Origin: an uncultured Muribaculaceae bacterium
Lineage (GTDB): Bacteria; Bacteroidota; Bacteroidia; Bacteroidales; Muribaculaceae
Length of the DNA stretch: 24,614 bases
Direction of reading: 5' to 3'
Assembly: GCA_910578035.1 (NCBI GenBank)
Contig: CAJTOB010000044.1
Span: 1-24,614, forward strand
In this document: positions 16,258 through 22,764 of the stretch, piece after piece
How positions within the stretch are numbered: the stretch's first letter is position 1
Layout of the letters: every line of letters starts with the position of its first letter
The notes under the pieces: generated by a model
The model's input: the letters and a program-made list of their open reading frames with translations, nothing else
Database searches by the model: none
Told to the model about the DNA's origin: nothing
Position numbers and translations under genes: made by a program

Positions 16258-16487
16258 GGCACGGGGTCGTAACCGCTTCCACCCCAGGGGTGACAGCGGG
16301 CTATACGCTTCACAGCAAGCCATGTGCCGCGGAAGGGGCCGTGTCTGCGCAGTGCCTCAAGAGCATACTGGCTGCACGTAGGCGTGAAGCGGCACGCCGG
16401 CGGGGTTAGCGGCGATATACAGGCGCGATAAAAGAGTATGGGCAGCGTTAGCAGCCACACGAGCACCTTATTGACTGTTTTCAGCAT
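16254..16487 (-). CDS. yidD: Membrane protein insertion efficiency factor YidD
   Basis: A 77-residue protein with the family signature: an amphipathic N-terminal helix (VNKVLVWLLTLPILFYR), then CRFTPTCSQYALEALRRHG with its paired cysteines, and CHPWGGSGYDPVP at the C-terminus. YidD works at the inner membrane to help YidC insert proteins. It sits directly after rnpA, overlapping it by 20 bases out of frame, and overlaps tatD by four bases. The rnpA-yidD order is conserved across bacteria, which supports the call. Confidence 0.95.
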   Translation of the reverse strand: MLKTVNKVLVWLLTLPILFYRACISPLTPPACRFTPTCSQYALEALRRHGPFRGTWLAVKRIARCHPWGGSGYDPVP

Positions 16488-16881
16488 CGGAGGAGGAGGA
16501 GTATTTTGCCGCCAGAGCGGCGAGAATGCGGTTCATGGCGCGCTCTACGGCGCTATAGCTCATGAGCTTGTCGGCAACATAGACGAAGCCGAGGTCTACA
16601 CGCAGACCTTCGGGCAACTGATAGCGGCCGTGGTTGAGGCGATATGCCTCGCGGACACGACGACGCATCGTCACACGGTCTACGGCATGGCGCAGCCGCT
16701 TCTTTGGTATGGATATGAGAAATGCGACAGGAGCGTCGGAAGCGCGCACCTCATCGGCACGCGCTACCGCGCGAAGGGGATAAGCCAGGGTACTGAACTC
16801 TGCGCCGCCGGGCCCGAAAAGAATCTCGATGGCACGGACGGAACAAAGTTTTTCCTTTTTACCGAGGCCGAATTTTTTCAT
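16468..16881 (-). CDS. rnpA: Ribonuclease P protein component
   Basis: A basic protein of 137 residues that binds the RNase P RNA and helps mature tRNA 5' ends. It shows the N-terminal FGLGKKEKLCSVRAIEILF and the central RNA-binding signature VDRVTMRRRVREAYRLN (the RNR motif, with the usual Arg-rich helix). LGFVYVADKLMSYSAVERAMNRIL forms the last helix. A slightly longer tail with four serines precedes the stop and overlaps yidD. The start lies three bases after the hemD stop. rpmH is not adjacent, as is common in Bacteroidetes, where rnpA sits with hemD. Confidence 0.94.
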   Translation of the reverse strand: MKKFGLGKKEKLCSVRAIEILFGPGGAEFSTLAYPLRAVARADEVRASDAPVAFLISIPKKRLRHAVDRVTMRRRVREAYRLNHGRYQLPEGLRVDLGFVYVADKLMSYSAVERAMNRILAALAAKYSSSSDAENSQ

Positions 16882-16884
16882 ATA

Positions 16885-17646
16885 TCAGGCGTTAGCCACC
16901 TCGCCGTTGTGGCGGGAGAGGTAGAGGTCGAGAGCAGCCGTCATCGACGGTGCCTCGGGCGAGGGAGCCTCGAGGTCGAGACGGAGACCGGCGTCTTTCA
17001 CAGACTTGGCTGTGGCAGCGCCGAAAGCGGCAATCTGGAGATCGCCCTGCTCGAGGTTGGGGAAGTTCTTGAGCAGCGAGTCGATACCCTGGGGGCTGAA
17101 GAAGATGAGCATATCATAGTCGAAAGACTCCTCGGGGGTGAAATCGTTGCTCACAGTGCGATACATCACCGCAGGTGTGCAGTTAAGCTTGTTTTCGGCA
17201 AGAAGAGTGCTGTCGGCGCCGTTGTTGACGTCGCTGACGGCAAAGAGGAACTTCTCGGTCTTGTGCTTTACCATCGAGGGCACGAGATCGGCGAGTTTTC
17301 CGGTCTTGGATGCAAAAATCTTGCGTTTGCGATATACGATGTATTTCTGCAGATAGTTTGCCACGGTCTCAGAAGTACAGAAATACTTCATGGTTACCGG
17401 AATGGTGATTCGCATCTCCTCGCAGAGACGGAAAAAATTGTCGACGGCTGTCTTGGCCGTGAATATTACAGCTGTGAACTCGGCTATATTTACTTTCTGG
17501 GCGCGGAACTCTTTTGCGCTGAGTCCTTCTACCTTTATGAAAGGACGGAATACAATCTCGACGCCGTATTTCTGCGCAATCTCGAAATAGGGCGATTTAT
17601 CGGAAGCCGGCTTGGGCTGGGATACCAGGATTTTATTAACCTTCAC
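16885..17646 (-). CDS. hemD: Uroporphyrinogen-III synthase
   Basis: Closes and isomerises hydroxymethylbilane to uroporphyrinogen III in haem/corrinoid synthesis. The 253-residue protein starts KVNKILVSQPKPASDKSPYFEIAQKYG and has the two-lobe layout of HemD: FTAVIFTAKTAVDNFF, FCTSETVANYL, then FDYDMLIFFSPQGIDSLL and IAAFGAATAKSVKDAGLR, which aligns with the conserved Gly/Thr substrate-binding loop. HemD is weakly conserved in sequence, so the call rests on these loops, the length and the Bacteroidetes context next to DUF4271 and rnpA. Other haem genes are not in the window. It follows DUF4271 by 24 bases. Confidence 0.88.
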   Translation of the reverse strand: MKVNKILVSQPKPASDKSPYFEIAQKYGVEIVFRPFIKVEGLSAKEFRAQKVNIAEFTAVIFTAKTAVDNFFRLCEEMRITIPVTMKYFCTSETVANYLQKYIVYRKRKIFASKTGKLADLVPSMVKHKTEKFLFAVSDVNNGADSTLLAENKLNCTPAVMYRTVSNDFTPEESFDYDMLIFFSPQGIDSLLKNFPNLEQGDLQIAAFGAATAKSVKDAGLRLDLEAPSPEAPSMTAALDLYLSRHNGEVANA

Positions 17647-17670
17647 TTTATCAGGGGATTAAATTCATTT

Positions 17671-18597
17671 CTACGCGGCCAAAAGCGACTCAAAATAGCT
17701 TAAAACCGCGAACAACGCCAGTACAGGAATAATTTCTAAGGCGCAAAGGTACAAAATAAAATAAAGCAAAGACCGGATTTTGTGGTAAAAAATTCTAAAC
17801 CCCTTTCCGATGAATATGATTTTGCCGGCCAGAAACAAGGCTCCGCAGACCCACAGAAGCGGCTCGCGCCACTGGGGCATGAAAAGCATCAGCAGCACCG
17901 GAACCACCAGAGTCAGACCGGTATATGCTTGCGTAGCGGTGAAGCCGGCGAGCCACATCGTGCGTCCCGAGGGCGTCGCAAAGGCGTAGCCTATGGTGGC
18001 ATAGGCACACAGCTGGAACAAATAGTAGCCTCCGGCCACACCTATGGCGCATAGCGCCCCGGCAAATGTGGGGGCGGCGCTCCAGGGCGTGGCGCAGTAC
18101 AGGGCGAGGCCTCCGAAGACCACCGTTATCATTATCAGAATGAGCGATGCGCGCAGGGGGGCCTTGTGGGTGTCGTCGAAGGCATTCTGGCGTCGACGCA
18201 CACTCCAAAGAGCCGTACGATAAGAACGCAGCGCGCGCCGTATGCCCGAGGCTCCGAGCCCGGCGGCTGCGAGTGCGGCCATCACAAGGACGCCGAGAGG
18301 GTCTATCTGGCCGAAAGAGGCCGGGAGCGCCGACGGCTCAAGGCCTTCGGCATGGCCTGAATGCGCCTCGGCATACTCGCGCGCGGCGACAACGCTGTCG
18401 GCCCACTGTTCTTCGGCAAGCCGTTCGGCCTGCTCGGGGGTGAGGATATGCGGCGCCACGGTGTCGGCCGCAATCGAATCGACCATTGACGTGGCTATAT
18501 GTGGCGCCGCCCCCTCGATATACTCGGGAGGGTAAGGCAGCCGCGGGTCTATCCATTGATGCGGCGTGCGCACATGCAGGCTATCAGCAAGAGGCAT
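17671..18597 (-). CDS. DUF4271 membrane protein
   Basis: A 308-residue protein with a soluble, acidic/Pro-rich N-terminal third (about 1-95) and about seven hydrophobic segments in the rest (for example DPLGVLVMAALAAAGLG, LILIMITVVFGGLALYC, LTLVVPVLLMLFM, LLYFILYLCALEIIPVLALFAVL). The C-terminal end KIIFIGKGFRIFYHKIRSLLYFILYLCALE is typical of DUF4271, a Bacteroidetes-only family found upstream of hemD. The function is unknown; context suggests a link with the envelope or haem pathway, but that is only association. The ATG at 18597 lies just eight bases past the end of the heptamer array at 18606, so the operon promoter must lie inside or beyond the four-helix-bundle element. Confidence 0.85.
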   Translation of the reverse strand: MPLADSLHVRTPHQWIDPRLPYPPEYIEGAAPHIATSMVDSIAADTVAPHILTPEQAERLAEEQWADSVVAAREYAEAHSGHAEGLEPSALPASFGQIDPLGVLVMAALAAAGLGASGIRRALRSYRTALWSVRRRQNAFDDTHKAPLRASLILIMITVVFGGLALYCATPWSAAPTFAGALCAIGVAGGYYLFQLCAYATIGYAFATPSGRTMWLAGFTATQAYTGLTLVVPVLLMLFMPQWREPLLWVCGALFLAGKIIFIGKGFRIFYHKIRSLLYFILYLCALEIIPVLALFAVLSYFESLLAA

Positions 18598-18604
18598 TTT
18601 TTGG

Positions 18605-19039
18605 GGTTAGTGGTTAATGGTTAGTGGTTAGGGGTTAGGGGATTTTAAATCATTCTGGAATTTTCTACTGAGGTCCGAAATCAGTCGAGCCGTCGAGTAA
18701 AATCCAGTTTTTAAATCTTCGAATGTATCAATATCTATATAATTCAAATCCAACGCAATCTGCAACTGACAATACGCTTCCATCAAAGAACCATAAGCAA
18801 TATCCAGAAAATGTATTTTTTCTTTCAGGAAATGACGTCCGCTACCCTCTGCTATGTTTGAAGGAACGGACACTATACTCCTTTGTATTTGCGCAGTCAA
18901 TGCAAATTGCTCATTTTTAGGAAATACAGCCAACACGCCATAAACCTTGGCTACGAGGAGCCTTGCTTCAGAATATGCATTGAGTCTTTCAAATGAAAAC
19001 ATCATAACATCACTAACCACTAACCAATAATCACTAACC
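18605..19039. mobile_element. Candidate element: four-helix-bundle ORF inside 27-bp inverted repeats
   Basis: The left copy 18605-18631 and right copy 19013-19039 are inverted repeats matching at 25 of 27 positions. Both are built from 7-base units. The left, plus strand, has five units: GTTAGTG, GTTAATG, GTTAGTG, GTTAGGG, GTTAGGG (18606-18640). The right, read on the minus strand from 19038 to 19011, has four: GTTAGTG, ATTATTG, GTTAGTG, GTTAGTG. The ORF fills the space between: its ATG codons follow the right array directly, and its stop TAA (18628-18630) and last codons lie in the left array. It has no transposase. The layout recalls 23S rRNA intervening sequences (a stem enclosing an ORF of the same fold family). 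That it moves is inference. Confidence 0.55.
18628..19005 (-). CDS. Four-helix-bundle protein (S23 / 23S rRNA intervening-sequence family)
   Basis: About 125 residues with the marks of the family: FSFERLNAYSEARLLVAKVYGV (helix 1), then FALTAQIQRSIVSVPSNIAEGSGR (the conserved RS-SVPSNIAEG turn), FLDIAYGSLMEAYCQLQIALDLNYI (helix 3) and a last helix TGFYSTARLISDLSRKFQND. Proteins of this kind were first seen in intervening sequences of 23S rRNA genes and also occur as orphan genes. They form oligomers and are thought to bind nucleic acid; no enzyme activity is known. ATGs at 19005 and 19002 are both possible, and a GTG at 19020 lies in the repeat. The last residues (SPNP) and the stop come from the left repeat. 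It is more A/T-rich than its neighbours. Confidence 0.85.
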   Translation of the reverse strand: MMFSFERLNAYSEARLLVAKVYGVLAVFPKNEQFALTAQIQRSIVSVPSNIAEGSGRHFLKEKIHFLDIAYGSLMEAYCQLQIALDLNYIDIDTFEDLKTGFYSTARLISDLSRKFQNDLKSPNP

Positions 19040-19045
19040 TATTTC

Positions 19046-19615
19046 TTAGAACTTGGGGGAGAAGGCGGTGGCGGAGGGTGCGGCGATGGCATATTCGACG
19101 GCTTCGCGGGCGGTAGAGACCACGCGGTAGAGGTCGCGATGGTCGGGCCGCATGAAACCGCGCTCTATGGCTGTCTCAAGCATGGAAATCATCGGGTCGT
19201 AGTAGCCTTCTACGTTATAGATGGCTATATTGCCGCCGAAAAGGCCGAGCTGGCGCCATGTGATGGCCTCGAAGAGCTCTTCGAAGGTGCCGATGCCGCC
19301 GGGAAGGGCCACGACGCCTGTCGCAAGCTCCATCATGAGGGCCTTGCGCTCGTGCATGGTTCCGACCACGTGGAGTTCGCTCATGCCGGTATGGTGCCAG
19401 CCGCGGCGCTCCATAAATTCGGGTATGACGCCCGTAGCGGTGCCGCCGGCAGCGAGCACGGCGTCGGAAACTTCGCCCATGAGGCCCGTGCGGCCTCCAC
19501 CGCACACGAGCGATGCTCCGGCGGCGACAATCTCGCGGCCGAGGGCGGCCGCAGCGCTATGATATACCGGCTCGAGAGTGGCCGACGACGCGCAGTAAAC
19601 AGCGATTGCTTTCAT
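19046..19615 (-). CDS. LOG-family Rossmann-fold protein (TIGR00730 type)
   Basis: A 189-residue cytosolic protein of the LOG ('lonely guy') family, often misannotated as lysine decarboxylase. Members tested release the base from nucleoside 5'-monophosphates (for example cytokinin riboside monophosphates or AMP). Motifs in order: IAVYCASSAT, LVCGGGRTGLMGEVSDAVLAAGG (nucleotide loop), the Arg of MHERKALM, and the signature PGGIGTFEELFEAITWRQLGLF with the catalytic Glu. It lies between the four-helix-bundle element and the amidase gene on the same strand. The spacer to the amidase carries a strong hairpin, so joint transcription is uncertain. The natural substrate in gut bacteria is not settled. 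Confidence 0.9.
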   Translation of the reverse strand: MKAIAVYCASSATLEPVYHSAAAALGREIVAAGASLVCGGGRTGLMGEVSDAVLAAGGTATGVIPEFMERRGWHHTGMSELHVVGTMHERKALMMELATGVVALPGGIGTFEELFEAITWRQLGLFGGNIAIYNVEGYYDPMISMLETAIERGFMRPDHRDLYRVVSTAREAVEYAIAAPSATAFSPKF

Positions 19616-19659
19616 TAATTGCAGTTAATTCGGGTTAATGAAGGTCTGGAAGTGAAAAG

Positions 19660-19702
19660 AGTTAAGATGATAGTTTTTGATGCAACAACTATCATCTTAA
19701 CT
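19660..19702. terminator. Perfect 16-bp hairpin downstream of the amidase gene
   Basis: AGTTAAGATGATAGTT (19660-19675) and its exact complement (19687-19702) with an 11-base loop, starting about 20 bases past the amidase stop. It may act as a terminator, but on the minus strand only CTTTT follows. It shares AGTTAAGA and the following CTTAACTT.TTAAACT with the hairpin at 21200-21277, so it also belongs to a local repeat family. Confidence 0.6.
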
Positions 19703-19723
19703 TATTAAACTTTCCGTCTACTC

Positions 19724-21169
19724 TCACTTGTTCTCGGCGGAGCGGAGGAAGGCCTCGATGCCCGCAACAATTTTCTCGGCCATAAGGCGACGATAAGCGG
19801 GGTCGGCGAGCATTTCTTCTTCGGGGAGCGACGACATGAACAGACCTTCGACGAGGGCGTTGGGATAGTCTGTAGGGCCGTTGAGCGAGAAGTTGAAATT
19901 GCCTGTAAGGCCAAAGTCTACGAGTCCGAGGCTTAGCATGGAGCTGTGTATGGCCTCGGCCAGCCCGAAGTTGAAGAGGTGCTTGTAGTAGACGCTCGTA
20001 CCCATAGGAACAAGCGGATTGCCCGAAGAGTTGTTGTGCACGCTCACAGCCAGGTCTACGCCGGCCTCTTTCCATATGCGTTTGCGCTCCGACATTTCGG
20101 GGCCGGTATCGCCGTCGCGGGTGAGCACCACCTTGGCGCCCTTCGCACGCAGAATATCGGCGGCCTGGAGCACGATGTCGAGGTTCACGTCCTTCTCGAG
20201 CAGGCCCGAGGGGGAGCGGGCGCCGGGGTACTTGCCGCCGTGGCCGGCGTCGAGGCCGATGGTAAGGTCCTTGATGGCAAGCGAGGACGGACGGTGTCGC
20301 ACGTCGATCACCAGCGAATTGCCGCGGTAATAGATGCTGTAGCCCCAGTTGTTCTTATCCTTGAGGCGGATATAGAATGTCATCACGTCGGCGTCCTGAT
20401 GAATGTCGACGAAGCTTACGATGCCGGGAGTGCCCTTGCGCACGAGCCAGTTGGTGTTGTTTGTCACCCCGTAGAGCGACACCTTGAGCACCTGGGGCTC
20501 GATTTCGGTGACGCTGCTGTATGCCACACGGCGGGGCAGCCCGACGGTGAGGCGGTCGCACTTGCCGGCATTGCTCAGCGTAGCCGAGCCCGAATTGACT
20601 ACCGCGGGGTCGAACTCGCCGTCGTGCACGTAGCTCTTGGGCACGTAGGCGAACTTGTTTTCGGCAAGACGCACCTTGTAGAGCGAGCCGTTCTCGCCCT
20701 CGAGCACAAGGCCGACTCCCTCGTCGAGGAAGCCCATCTTGGAGCCGCCGAGACGGTCGTCGCCGTTGCCATACTGCAGATAAGCGCCTGAGTCGGTGAA
20801 GGCATAGCGCGGAGTGTCGAATATCACATCGTGGCGCACCTTGGCAGGCTTGGCGGGCTTAGGCTCGGTAAGCACCACGGTGCGTTTGAGCGAGTTTGTG
20901 CCCTTGGCGGTCTTCACCTTCACAGGAATGGTGTTTTTGCCGTCTTTAAGCTTTATTTCGGCGCCGAAAGAGCCGGTTTTATATACATGGGCCTCTTTGC
21001 CGTCTATCCAGGCCTGGGCGCCCGGCTCGGTGATACCGATGAGGTAGTATGTGCTGCGTGTCACGGTGTCGGGGCGGTCTTTGTCGCCGTATATACGCAG
21101 AGCGGGCTTCGCCGCCGTTGCAGCCAGGGCCATCGAAGCCGCCACAGCCGCTATTATTATTTTTTTCAT
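19724..21169 (-). CDS. N-acetylmuramoyl-L-alanine amidase (Amidase_3)
   Basis: A secreted peptidoglycan hydrolase of 481 residues that cuts the bond between muramic acid and the stem peptide. It has a signal peptide (MKKIIIAAVAASMALAATAA). A beta-rich N-terminal part follows (about 20-280), with Ig-like and SH3-like segments that probably bind wall or regulators. The catalytic domain is at about 290-475. The zinc ligands are visible: His of LDAGHGG, Glu of LLEKDVNLD, His of AVSVHNNSS; the catalytic Glu is in NALVEGLFMS. VLTRDGDTGPEMSERKR is typical. The catalytic domain contains no obvious blocking helix like that of E. coli AmiA/B. The gene is separated from its neighbours by hairpin-bearing spacers on both sides, so it is probably transcribed alone. 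Confidence 0.92.
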   Translation of the reverse strand: MKKIIIAAVAASMALAATAAKPALRIYGDKDRPDTVTRSTYYLIGITEPGAQAWIDGKEAHVYKTGSFGAEIKLKDGKNTIPVKVKTAKGTNSLKRTVVLTEPKPAKPAKVRHDVIFDTPRYAFTDSGAYLQYGNGDDRLGGSKMGFLDEGVGLVLEGENGSLYKVRLAENKFAYVPKSYVHDGEFDPAVVNSGSATLSNAGKCDRLTVGLPRRVAYSSVTEIEPQVLKVSLYGVTNNTNWLVRKGTPGIVSFVDIHQDADVMTFYIRLKDKNNWGYSIYYRGNSLVIDVRHRPSSLAIKDLTIGLDAGHGGKYPGARSPSGLLEKDVNLDIVLQAADILRAKGAKVVLTRDGDTGPEMSERKRIWKEAGVDLAVSVHNNSSGNPLVPMGTSVYYKHLFNFGLAEAIHSSMLSLGLVDFGLTGNFNFSLNGPTDYPNALVEGLFMSSLPEEEMLADPAYRRLMAEKIVAGIEAFLRSAENK

Positions 21170-21199
21170 AGTTCTTTCTTTTGAGGTTTATAAAGTATT

Positions 21200-21277
21200 G
21201 AGTTGAAGTAGTTAAGACAATGGCTACGTCTCAAAAACCATTATCTTAACTTTTTAAACTCATTACTCTTTCAACTC
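21200..21277. repeat. Nested inverted repeat between phosphatase and amidase genes
   Basis: Outer arms GAGTTGAA (21200-21207) and TTCAACTC (21270-21277). Inner arms AGTTAAGACAATGG (21210-21223) and CCATTATCTTAACT (21238-21251) pair at 13 of 14 positions. The minus strand has irregular GAGTTGA / GAGTAAT / GAGTTTA units, similar in style to the heptamer spacers. It lies just past the phosphatase stop and may help end that transcript, but has no T-run. Confidence 0.55.
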
Positions 21278-21295
21278 CGAATAACTCCGAAAACA

Positions 21296-22678
21296 TCACT
21301 TCACTCCGACGGCGCGGAGGATAGCGGCGGGAATATCTATATTGTTGTTGAAGCCTTTGAGAGCGTCGGAACCGGGGCCGATGGCGAATACCGGCACAAC
21401 ATTGCCCGAGTGGCTTGTGGTGCAGAAAGCGATGCCGGCGGCCTCGTTGAACATATCGAACACGGCCACGGCAAAAGCGTTGAAATTAGCATACAGAGTC
21501 TTCTGGTCGGCGGTGTTGCGCTGCTCGAAGGTATCGTCGAAAAGTTTGCGCAGCTTGGCCTCGTCGGCCTCGCTCACGGGAATGCGGGTGAAGAAACCGA
21601 GATTGTCGGCCAGATACTCTTTCATATCCTCCCATTTGTAGATATTGCGCGATTTGAGCAGAGCCTTGCAGTAGTTGCTGAATTCCTCTTTCGACACTTT
21701 CTGATAGTCGATATTTGCCAGACCGCCCTTTCCGCCGCGCTGCTTCACGATAGCCATGCCGCCGGTGTCGTGGTCGGCGGTGACGATGATAAGAGTCTCG
21801 TCGGGGTGCTGGCGGTAGAAATCGAATGCAACGCCAAGAGCCTGGTCGAAGTTGATTATTTCCTTGATGGAGGCGCCGGCGTCGTTGCCGTGGAGAGCGT
21901 GGTCTATGTTTCCGCCCTCTATCATCATGAAGAACTTGCGCGGTGAGGTGCGTTCGAGCTGAGCCAGAGCGGCTTCGGTAATCATCGGCATGGTCAGAGC
22001 GCCCGCGATGGAGTCGATGGTATAGCCGATATTGTGCACAGGACTGCCCTCGGAACCGAGAAGCAGCACGCGTTTGGAGTCAATCTCACCGATACCCTGA
22101 AGACCGCGCACAATCTGCACGCCGGCAGCGGCAAAGCGGTCGAGAAGGTCGTTGGGCTTGCCGTCGGTCATGGTGCCTCGCAGACCGGCACCGGCCACGA
22201 ACTCATAGCCGCACTCAGCCATATCGCGGCCGATTTCGTAGAACATAGAGCGGTTGGGCACATGGGTGTAGAAAGCGCCGGGAGTGGCATCGTCGGGAGC
22301 TACAGAGGTAGCCACGGCCACGCCGTAGCCCTTGTCGTGGAGAATCTTGGCGACAGATGTCACGGCCACTGTATCGGCATTCATGCCGAGCATAGAGTTG
22401 CGGGTCTTGTGGCCTGTAGAGAGGGCGGTGCCGGCAGCGGCCGAATCGGTTATATCCGAGTTCGCCGACCATGTCTGCGACCAGCCCACAACGGGAAACT
22501 GCATCATGTTGAGAGGCTTGTCGTTGCCAAGCACATTACGGTTATAGTTCTGAGCCGCCATCACGGGGCCCATACCCATGCCGTCGCCAATGTACAGAAA
22601 AATATACTTTGGCGCCTTGGCGGCAGCGCCGAGCGCCACAGCCAAAAATAGCAGAAACAGATAATTGCGGTAATTCAT
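21296..22678 (-). CDS. Alkaline phosphatase (PhoA family)
   Basis: A periplasmic enzyme of 460 residues that removes phosphate from many esters. It has a short signal peptide (NYRNYLFLLFLAVALGAAA). The metal and catalytic motifs are in order: IGDGMGMG (Asp), DITDSAAAGTALSTGHKT with the nucleophilic Ser, then EGGNIDHALHGND (Glu, Asp, His). VTADHDTGG supplies Asp-His, and SHSGNVVPVFA carries the last His. All zinc and magnesium ligands expected from E. coli PhoA have a counterpart, though the segment order around the crown differs, as in other Bacteroidetes enzymes. A possible Pho box was not seen. It is likely monocistronic, flanked by the array at 22683-22764 and the nested repeat at 21200-21277. 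Confidence 0.93.
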   Translation of the reverse strand: MNYRNYLFLLFLAVALGAAAKAPKYIFLYIGDGMGMGPVMAAQNYNRNVLGNDKPLNMMQFPVVGWSQTWSANSDITDSAAAGTALSTGHKTRNSMLGMNADTVAVTSVAKILHDKGYGVAVATSVAPDDATPGAFYTHVPNRSMFYEIGRDMAECGYEFVAGAGLRGTMTDGKPNDLLDRFAAAGVQIVRGLQGIGEIDSKRVLLLGSEGSPVHNIGYTIDSIAGALTMPMITEAALAQLERTSPRKFFMMIEGGNIDHALHGNDAGASIKEIINFDQALGVAFDFYRQHPDETLIIVTADHDTGGMAIVKQRGGKGGLANIDYQKVSKEEFSNYCKALLKSRNIYKWEDMKEYLADNLGFFTRIPVSEADEAKLRKLFDDTFEQRNTADQKTLYANFNAFAVAVFDMFNEAAGIAFCTTSHSGNVVPVFAIGPGSDALKGFNNNIDIPAAILRAVGVK

Positions 22679-22682
22679 GTAT

Positions 22683-22764
22683 AATTGAGAATTAAGAATT
22701 TATAATTAATAATTAAATGCACTCTCGTTAATAATTCTAAATTATTCATTGTTAATTATTAATT
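22683..22764. repeat. Head-to-head 7-base repeat arrays, phosphatase/GH3 spacer
   Basis: Left arm, plus strand, 22683-22717: AATTGAG, AATTAAG, AATTTAT, AATTAAT, AATTAAA. Twelve-base centre TGCACTCTCGTT. Right arm, read on the minus strand from 22764 to 22730: AATTAAT, AATTAAC, AATGAAT, AATTTAG, AATTATT. Five perfect 7-base steps on each side. The right arm runs into the GH3 gene and codes its last residues (ELIINNE) and stop. Confidence 0.8.

Noticed and set aside
16438..17703. Plus-strand frame of 421 codons over rnpA and hemD
   Set aside because: It spans two well-supported minus-strand genes and shows no family motifs.
18628..19005. Accessory (Avd-like) protein of a diversity-generating retroelement
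   Set aside because: The fold is shared, but no reverse transcriptase or template/variable repeat pair is in the window.
18606..19038. CRISPR-like repeats
   Set aside because: Units are 7 bases, directly adjacent without spacers, and no cas genes are present.
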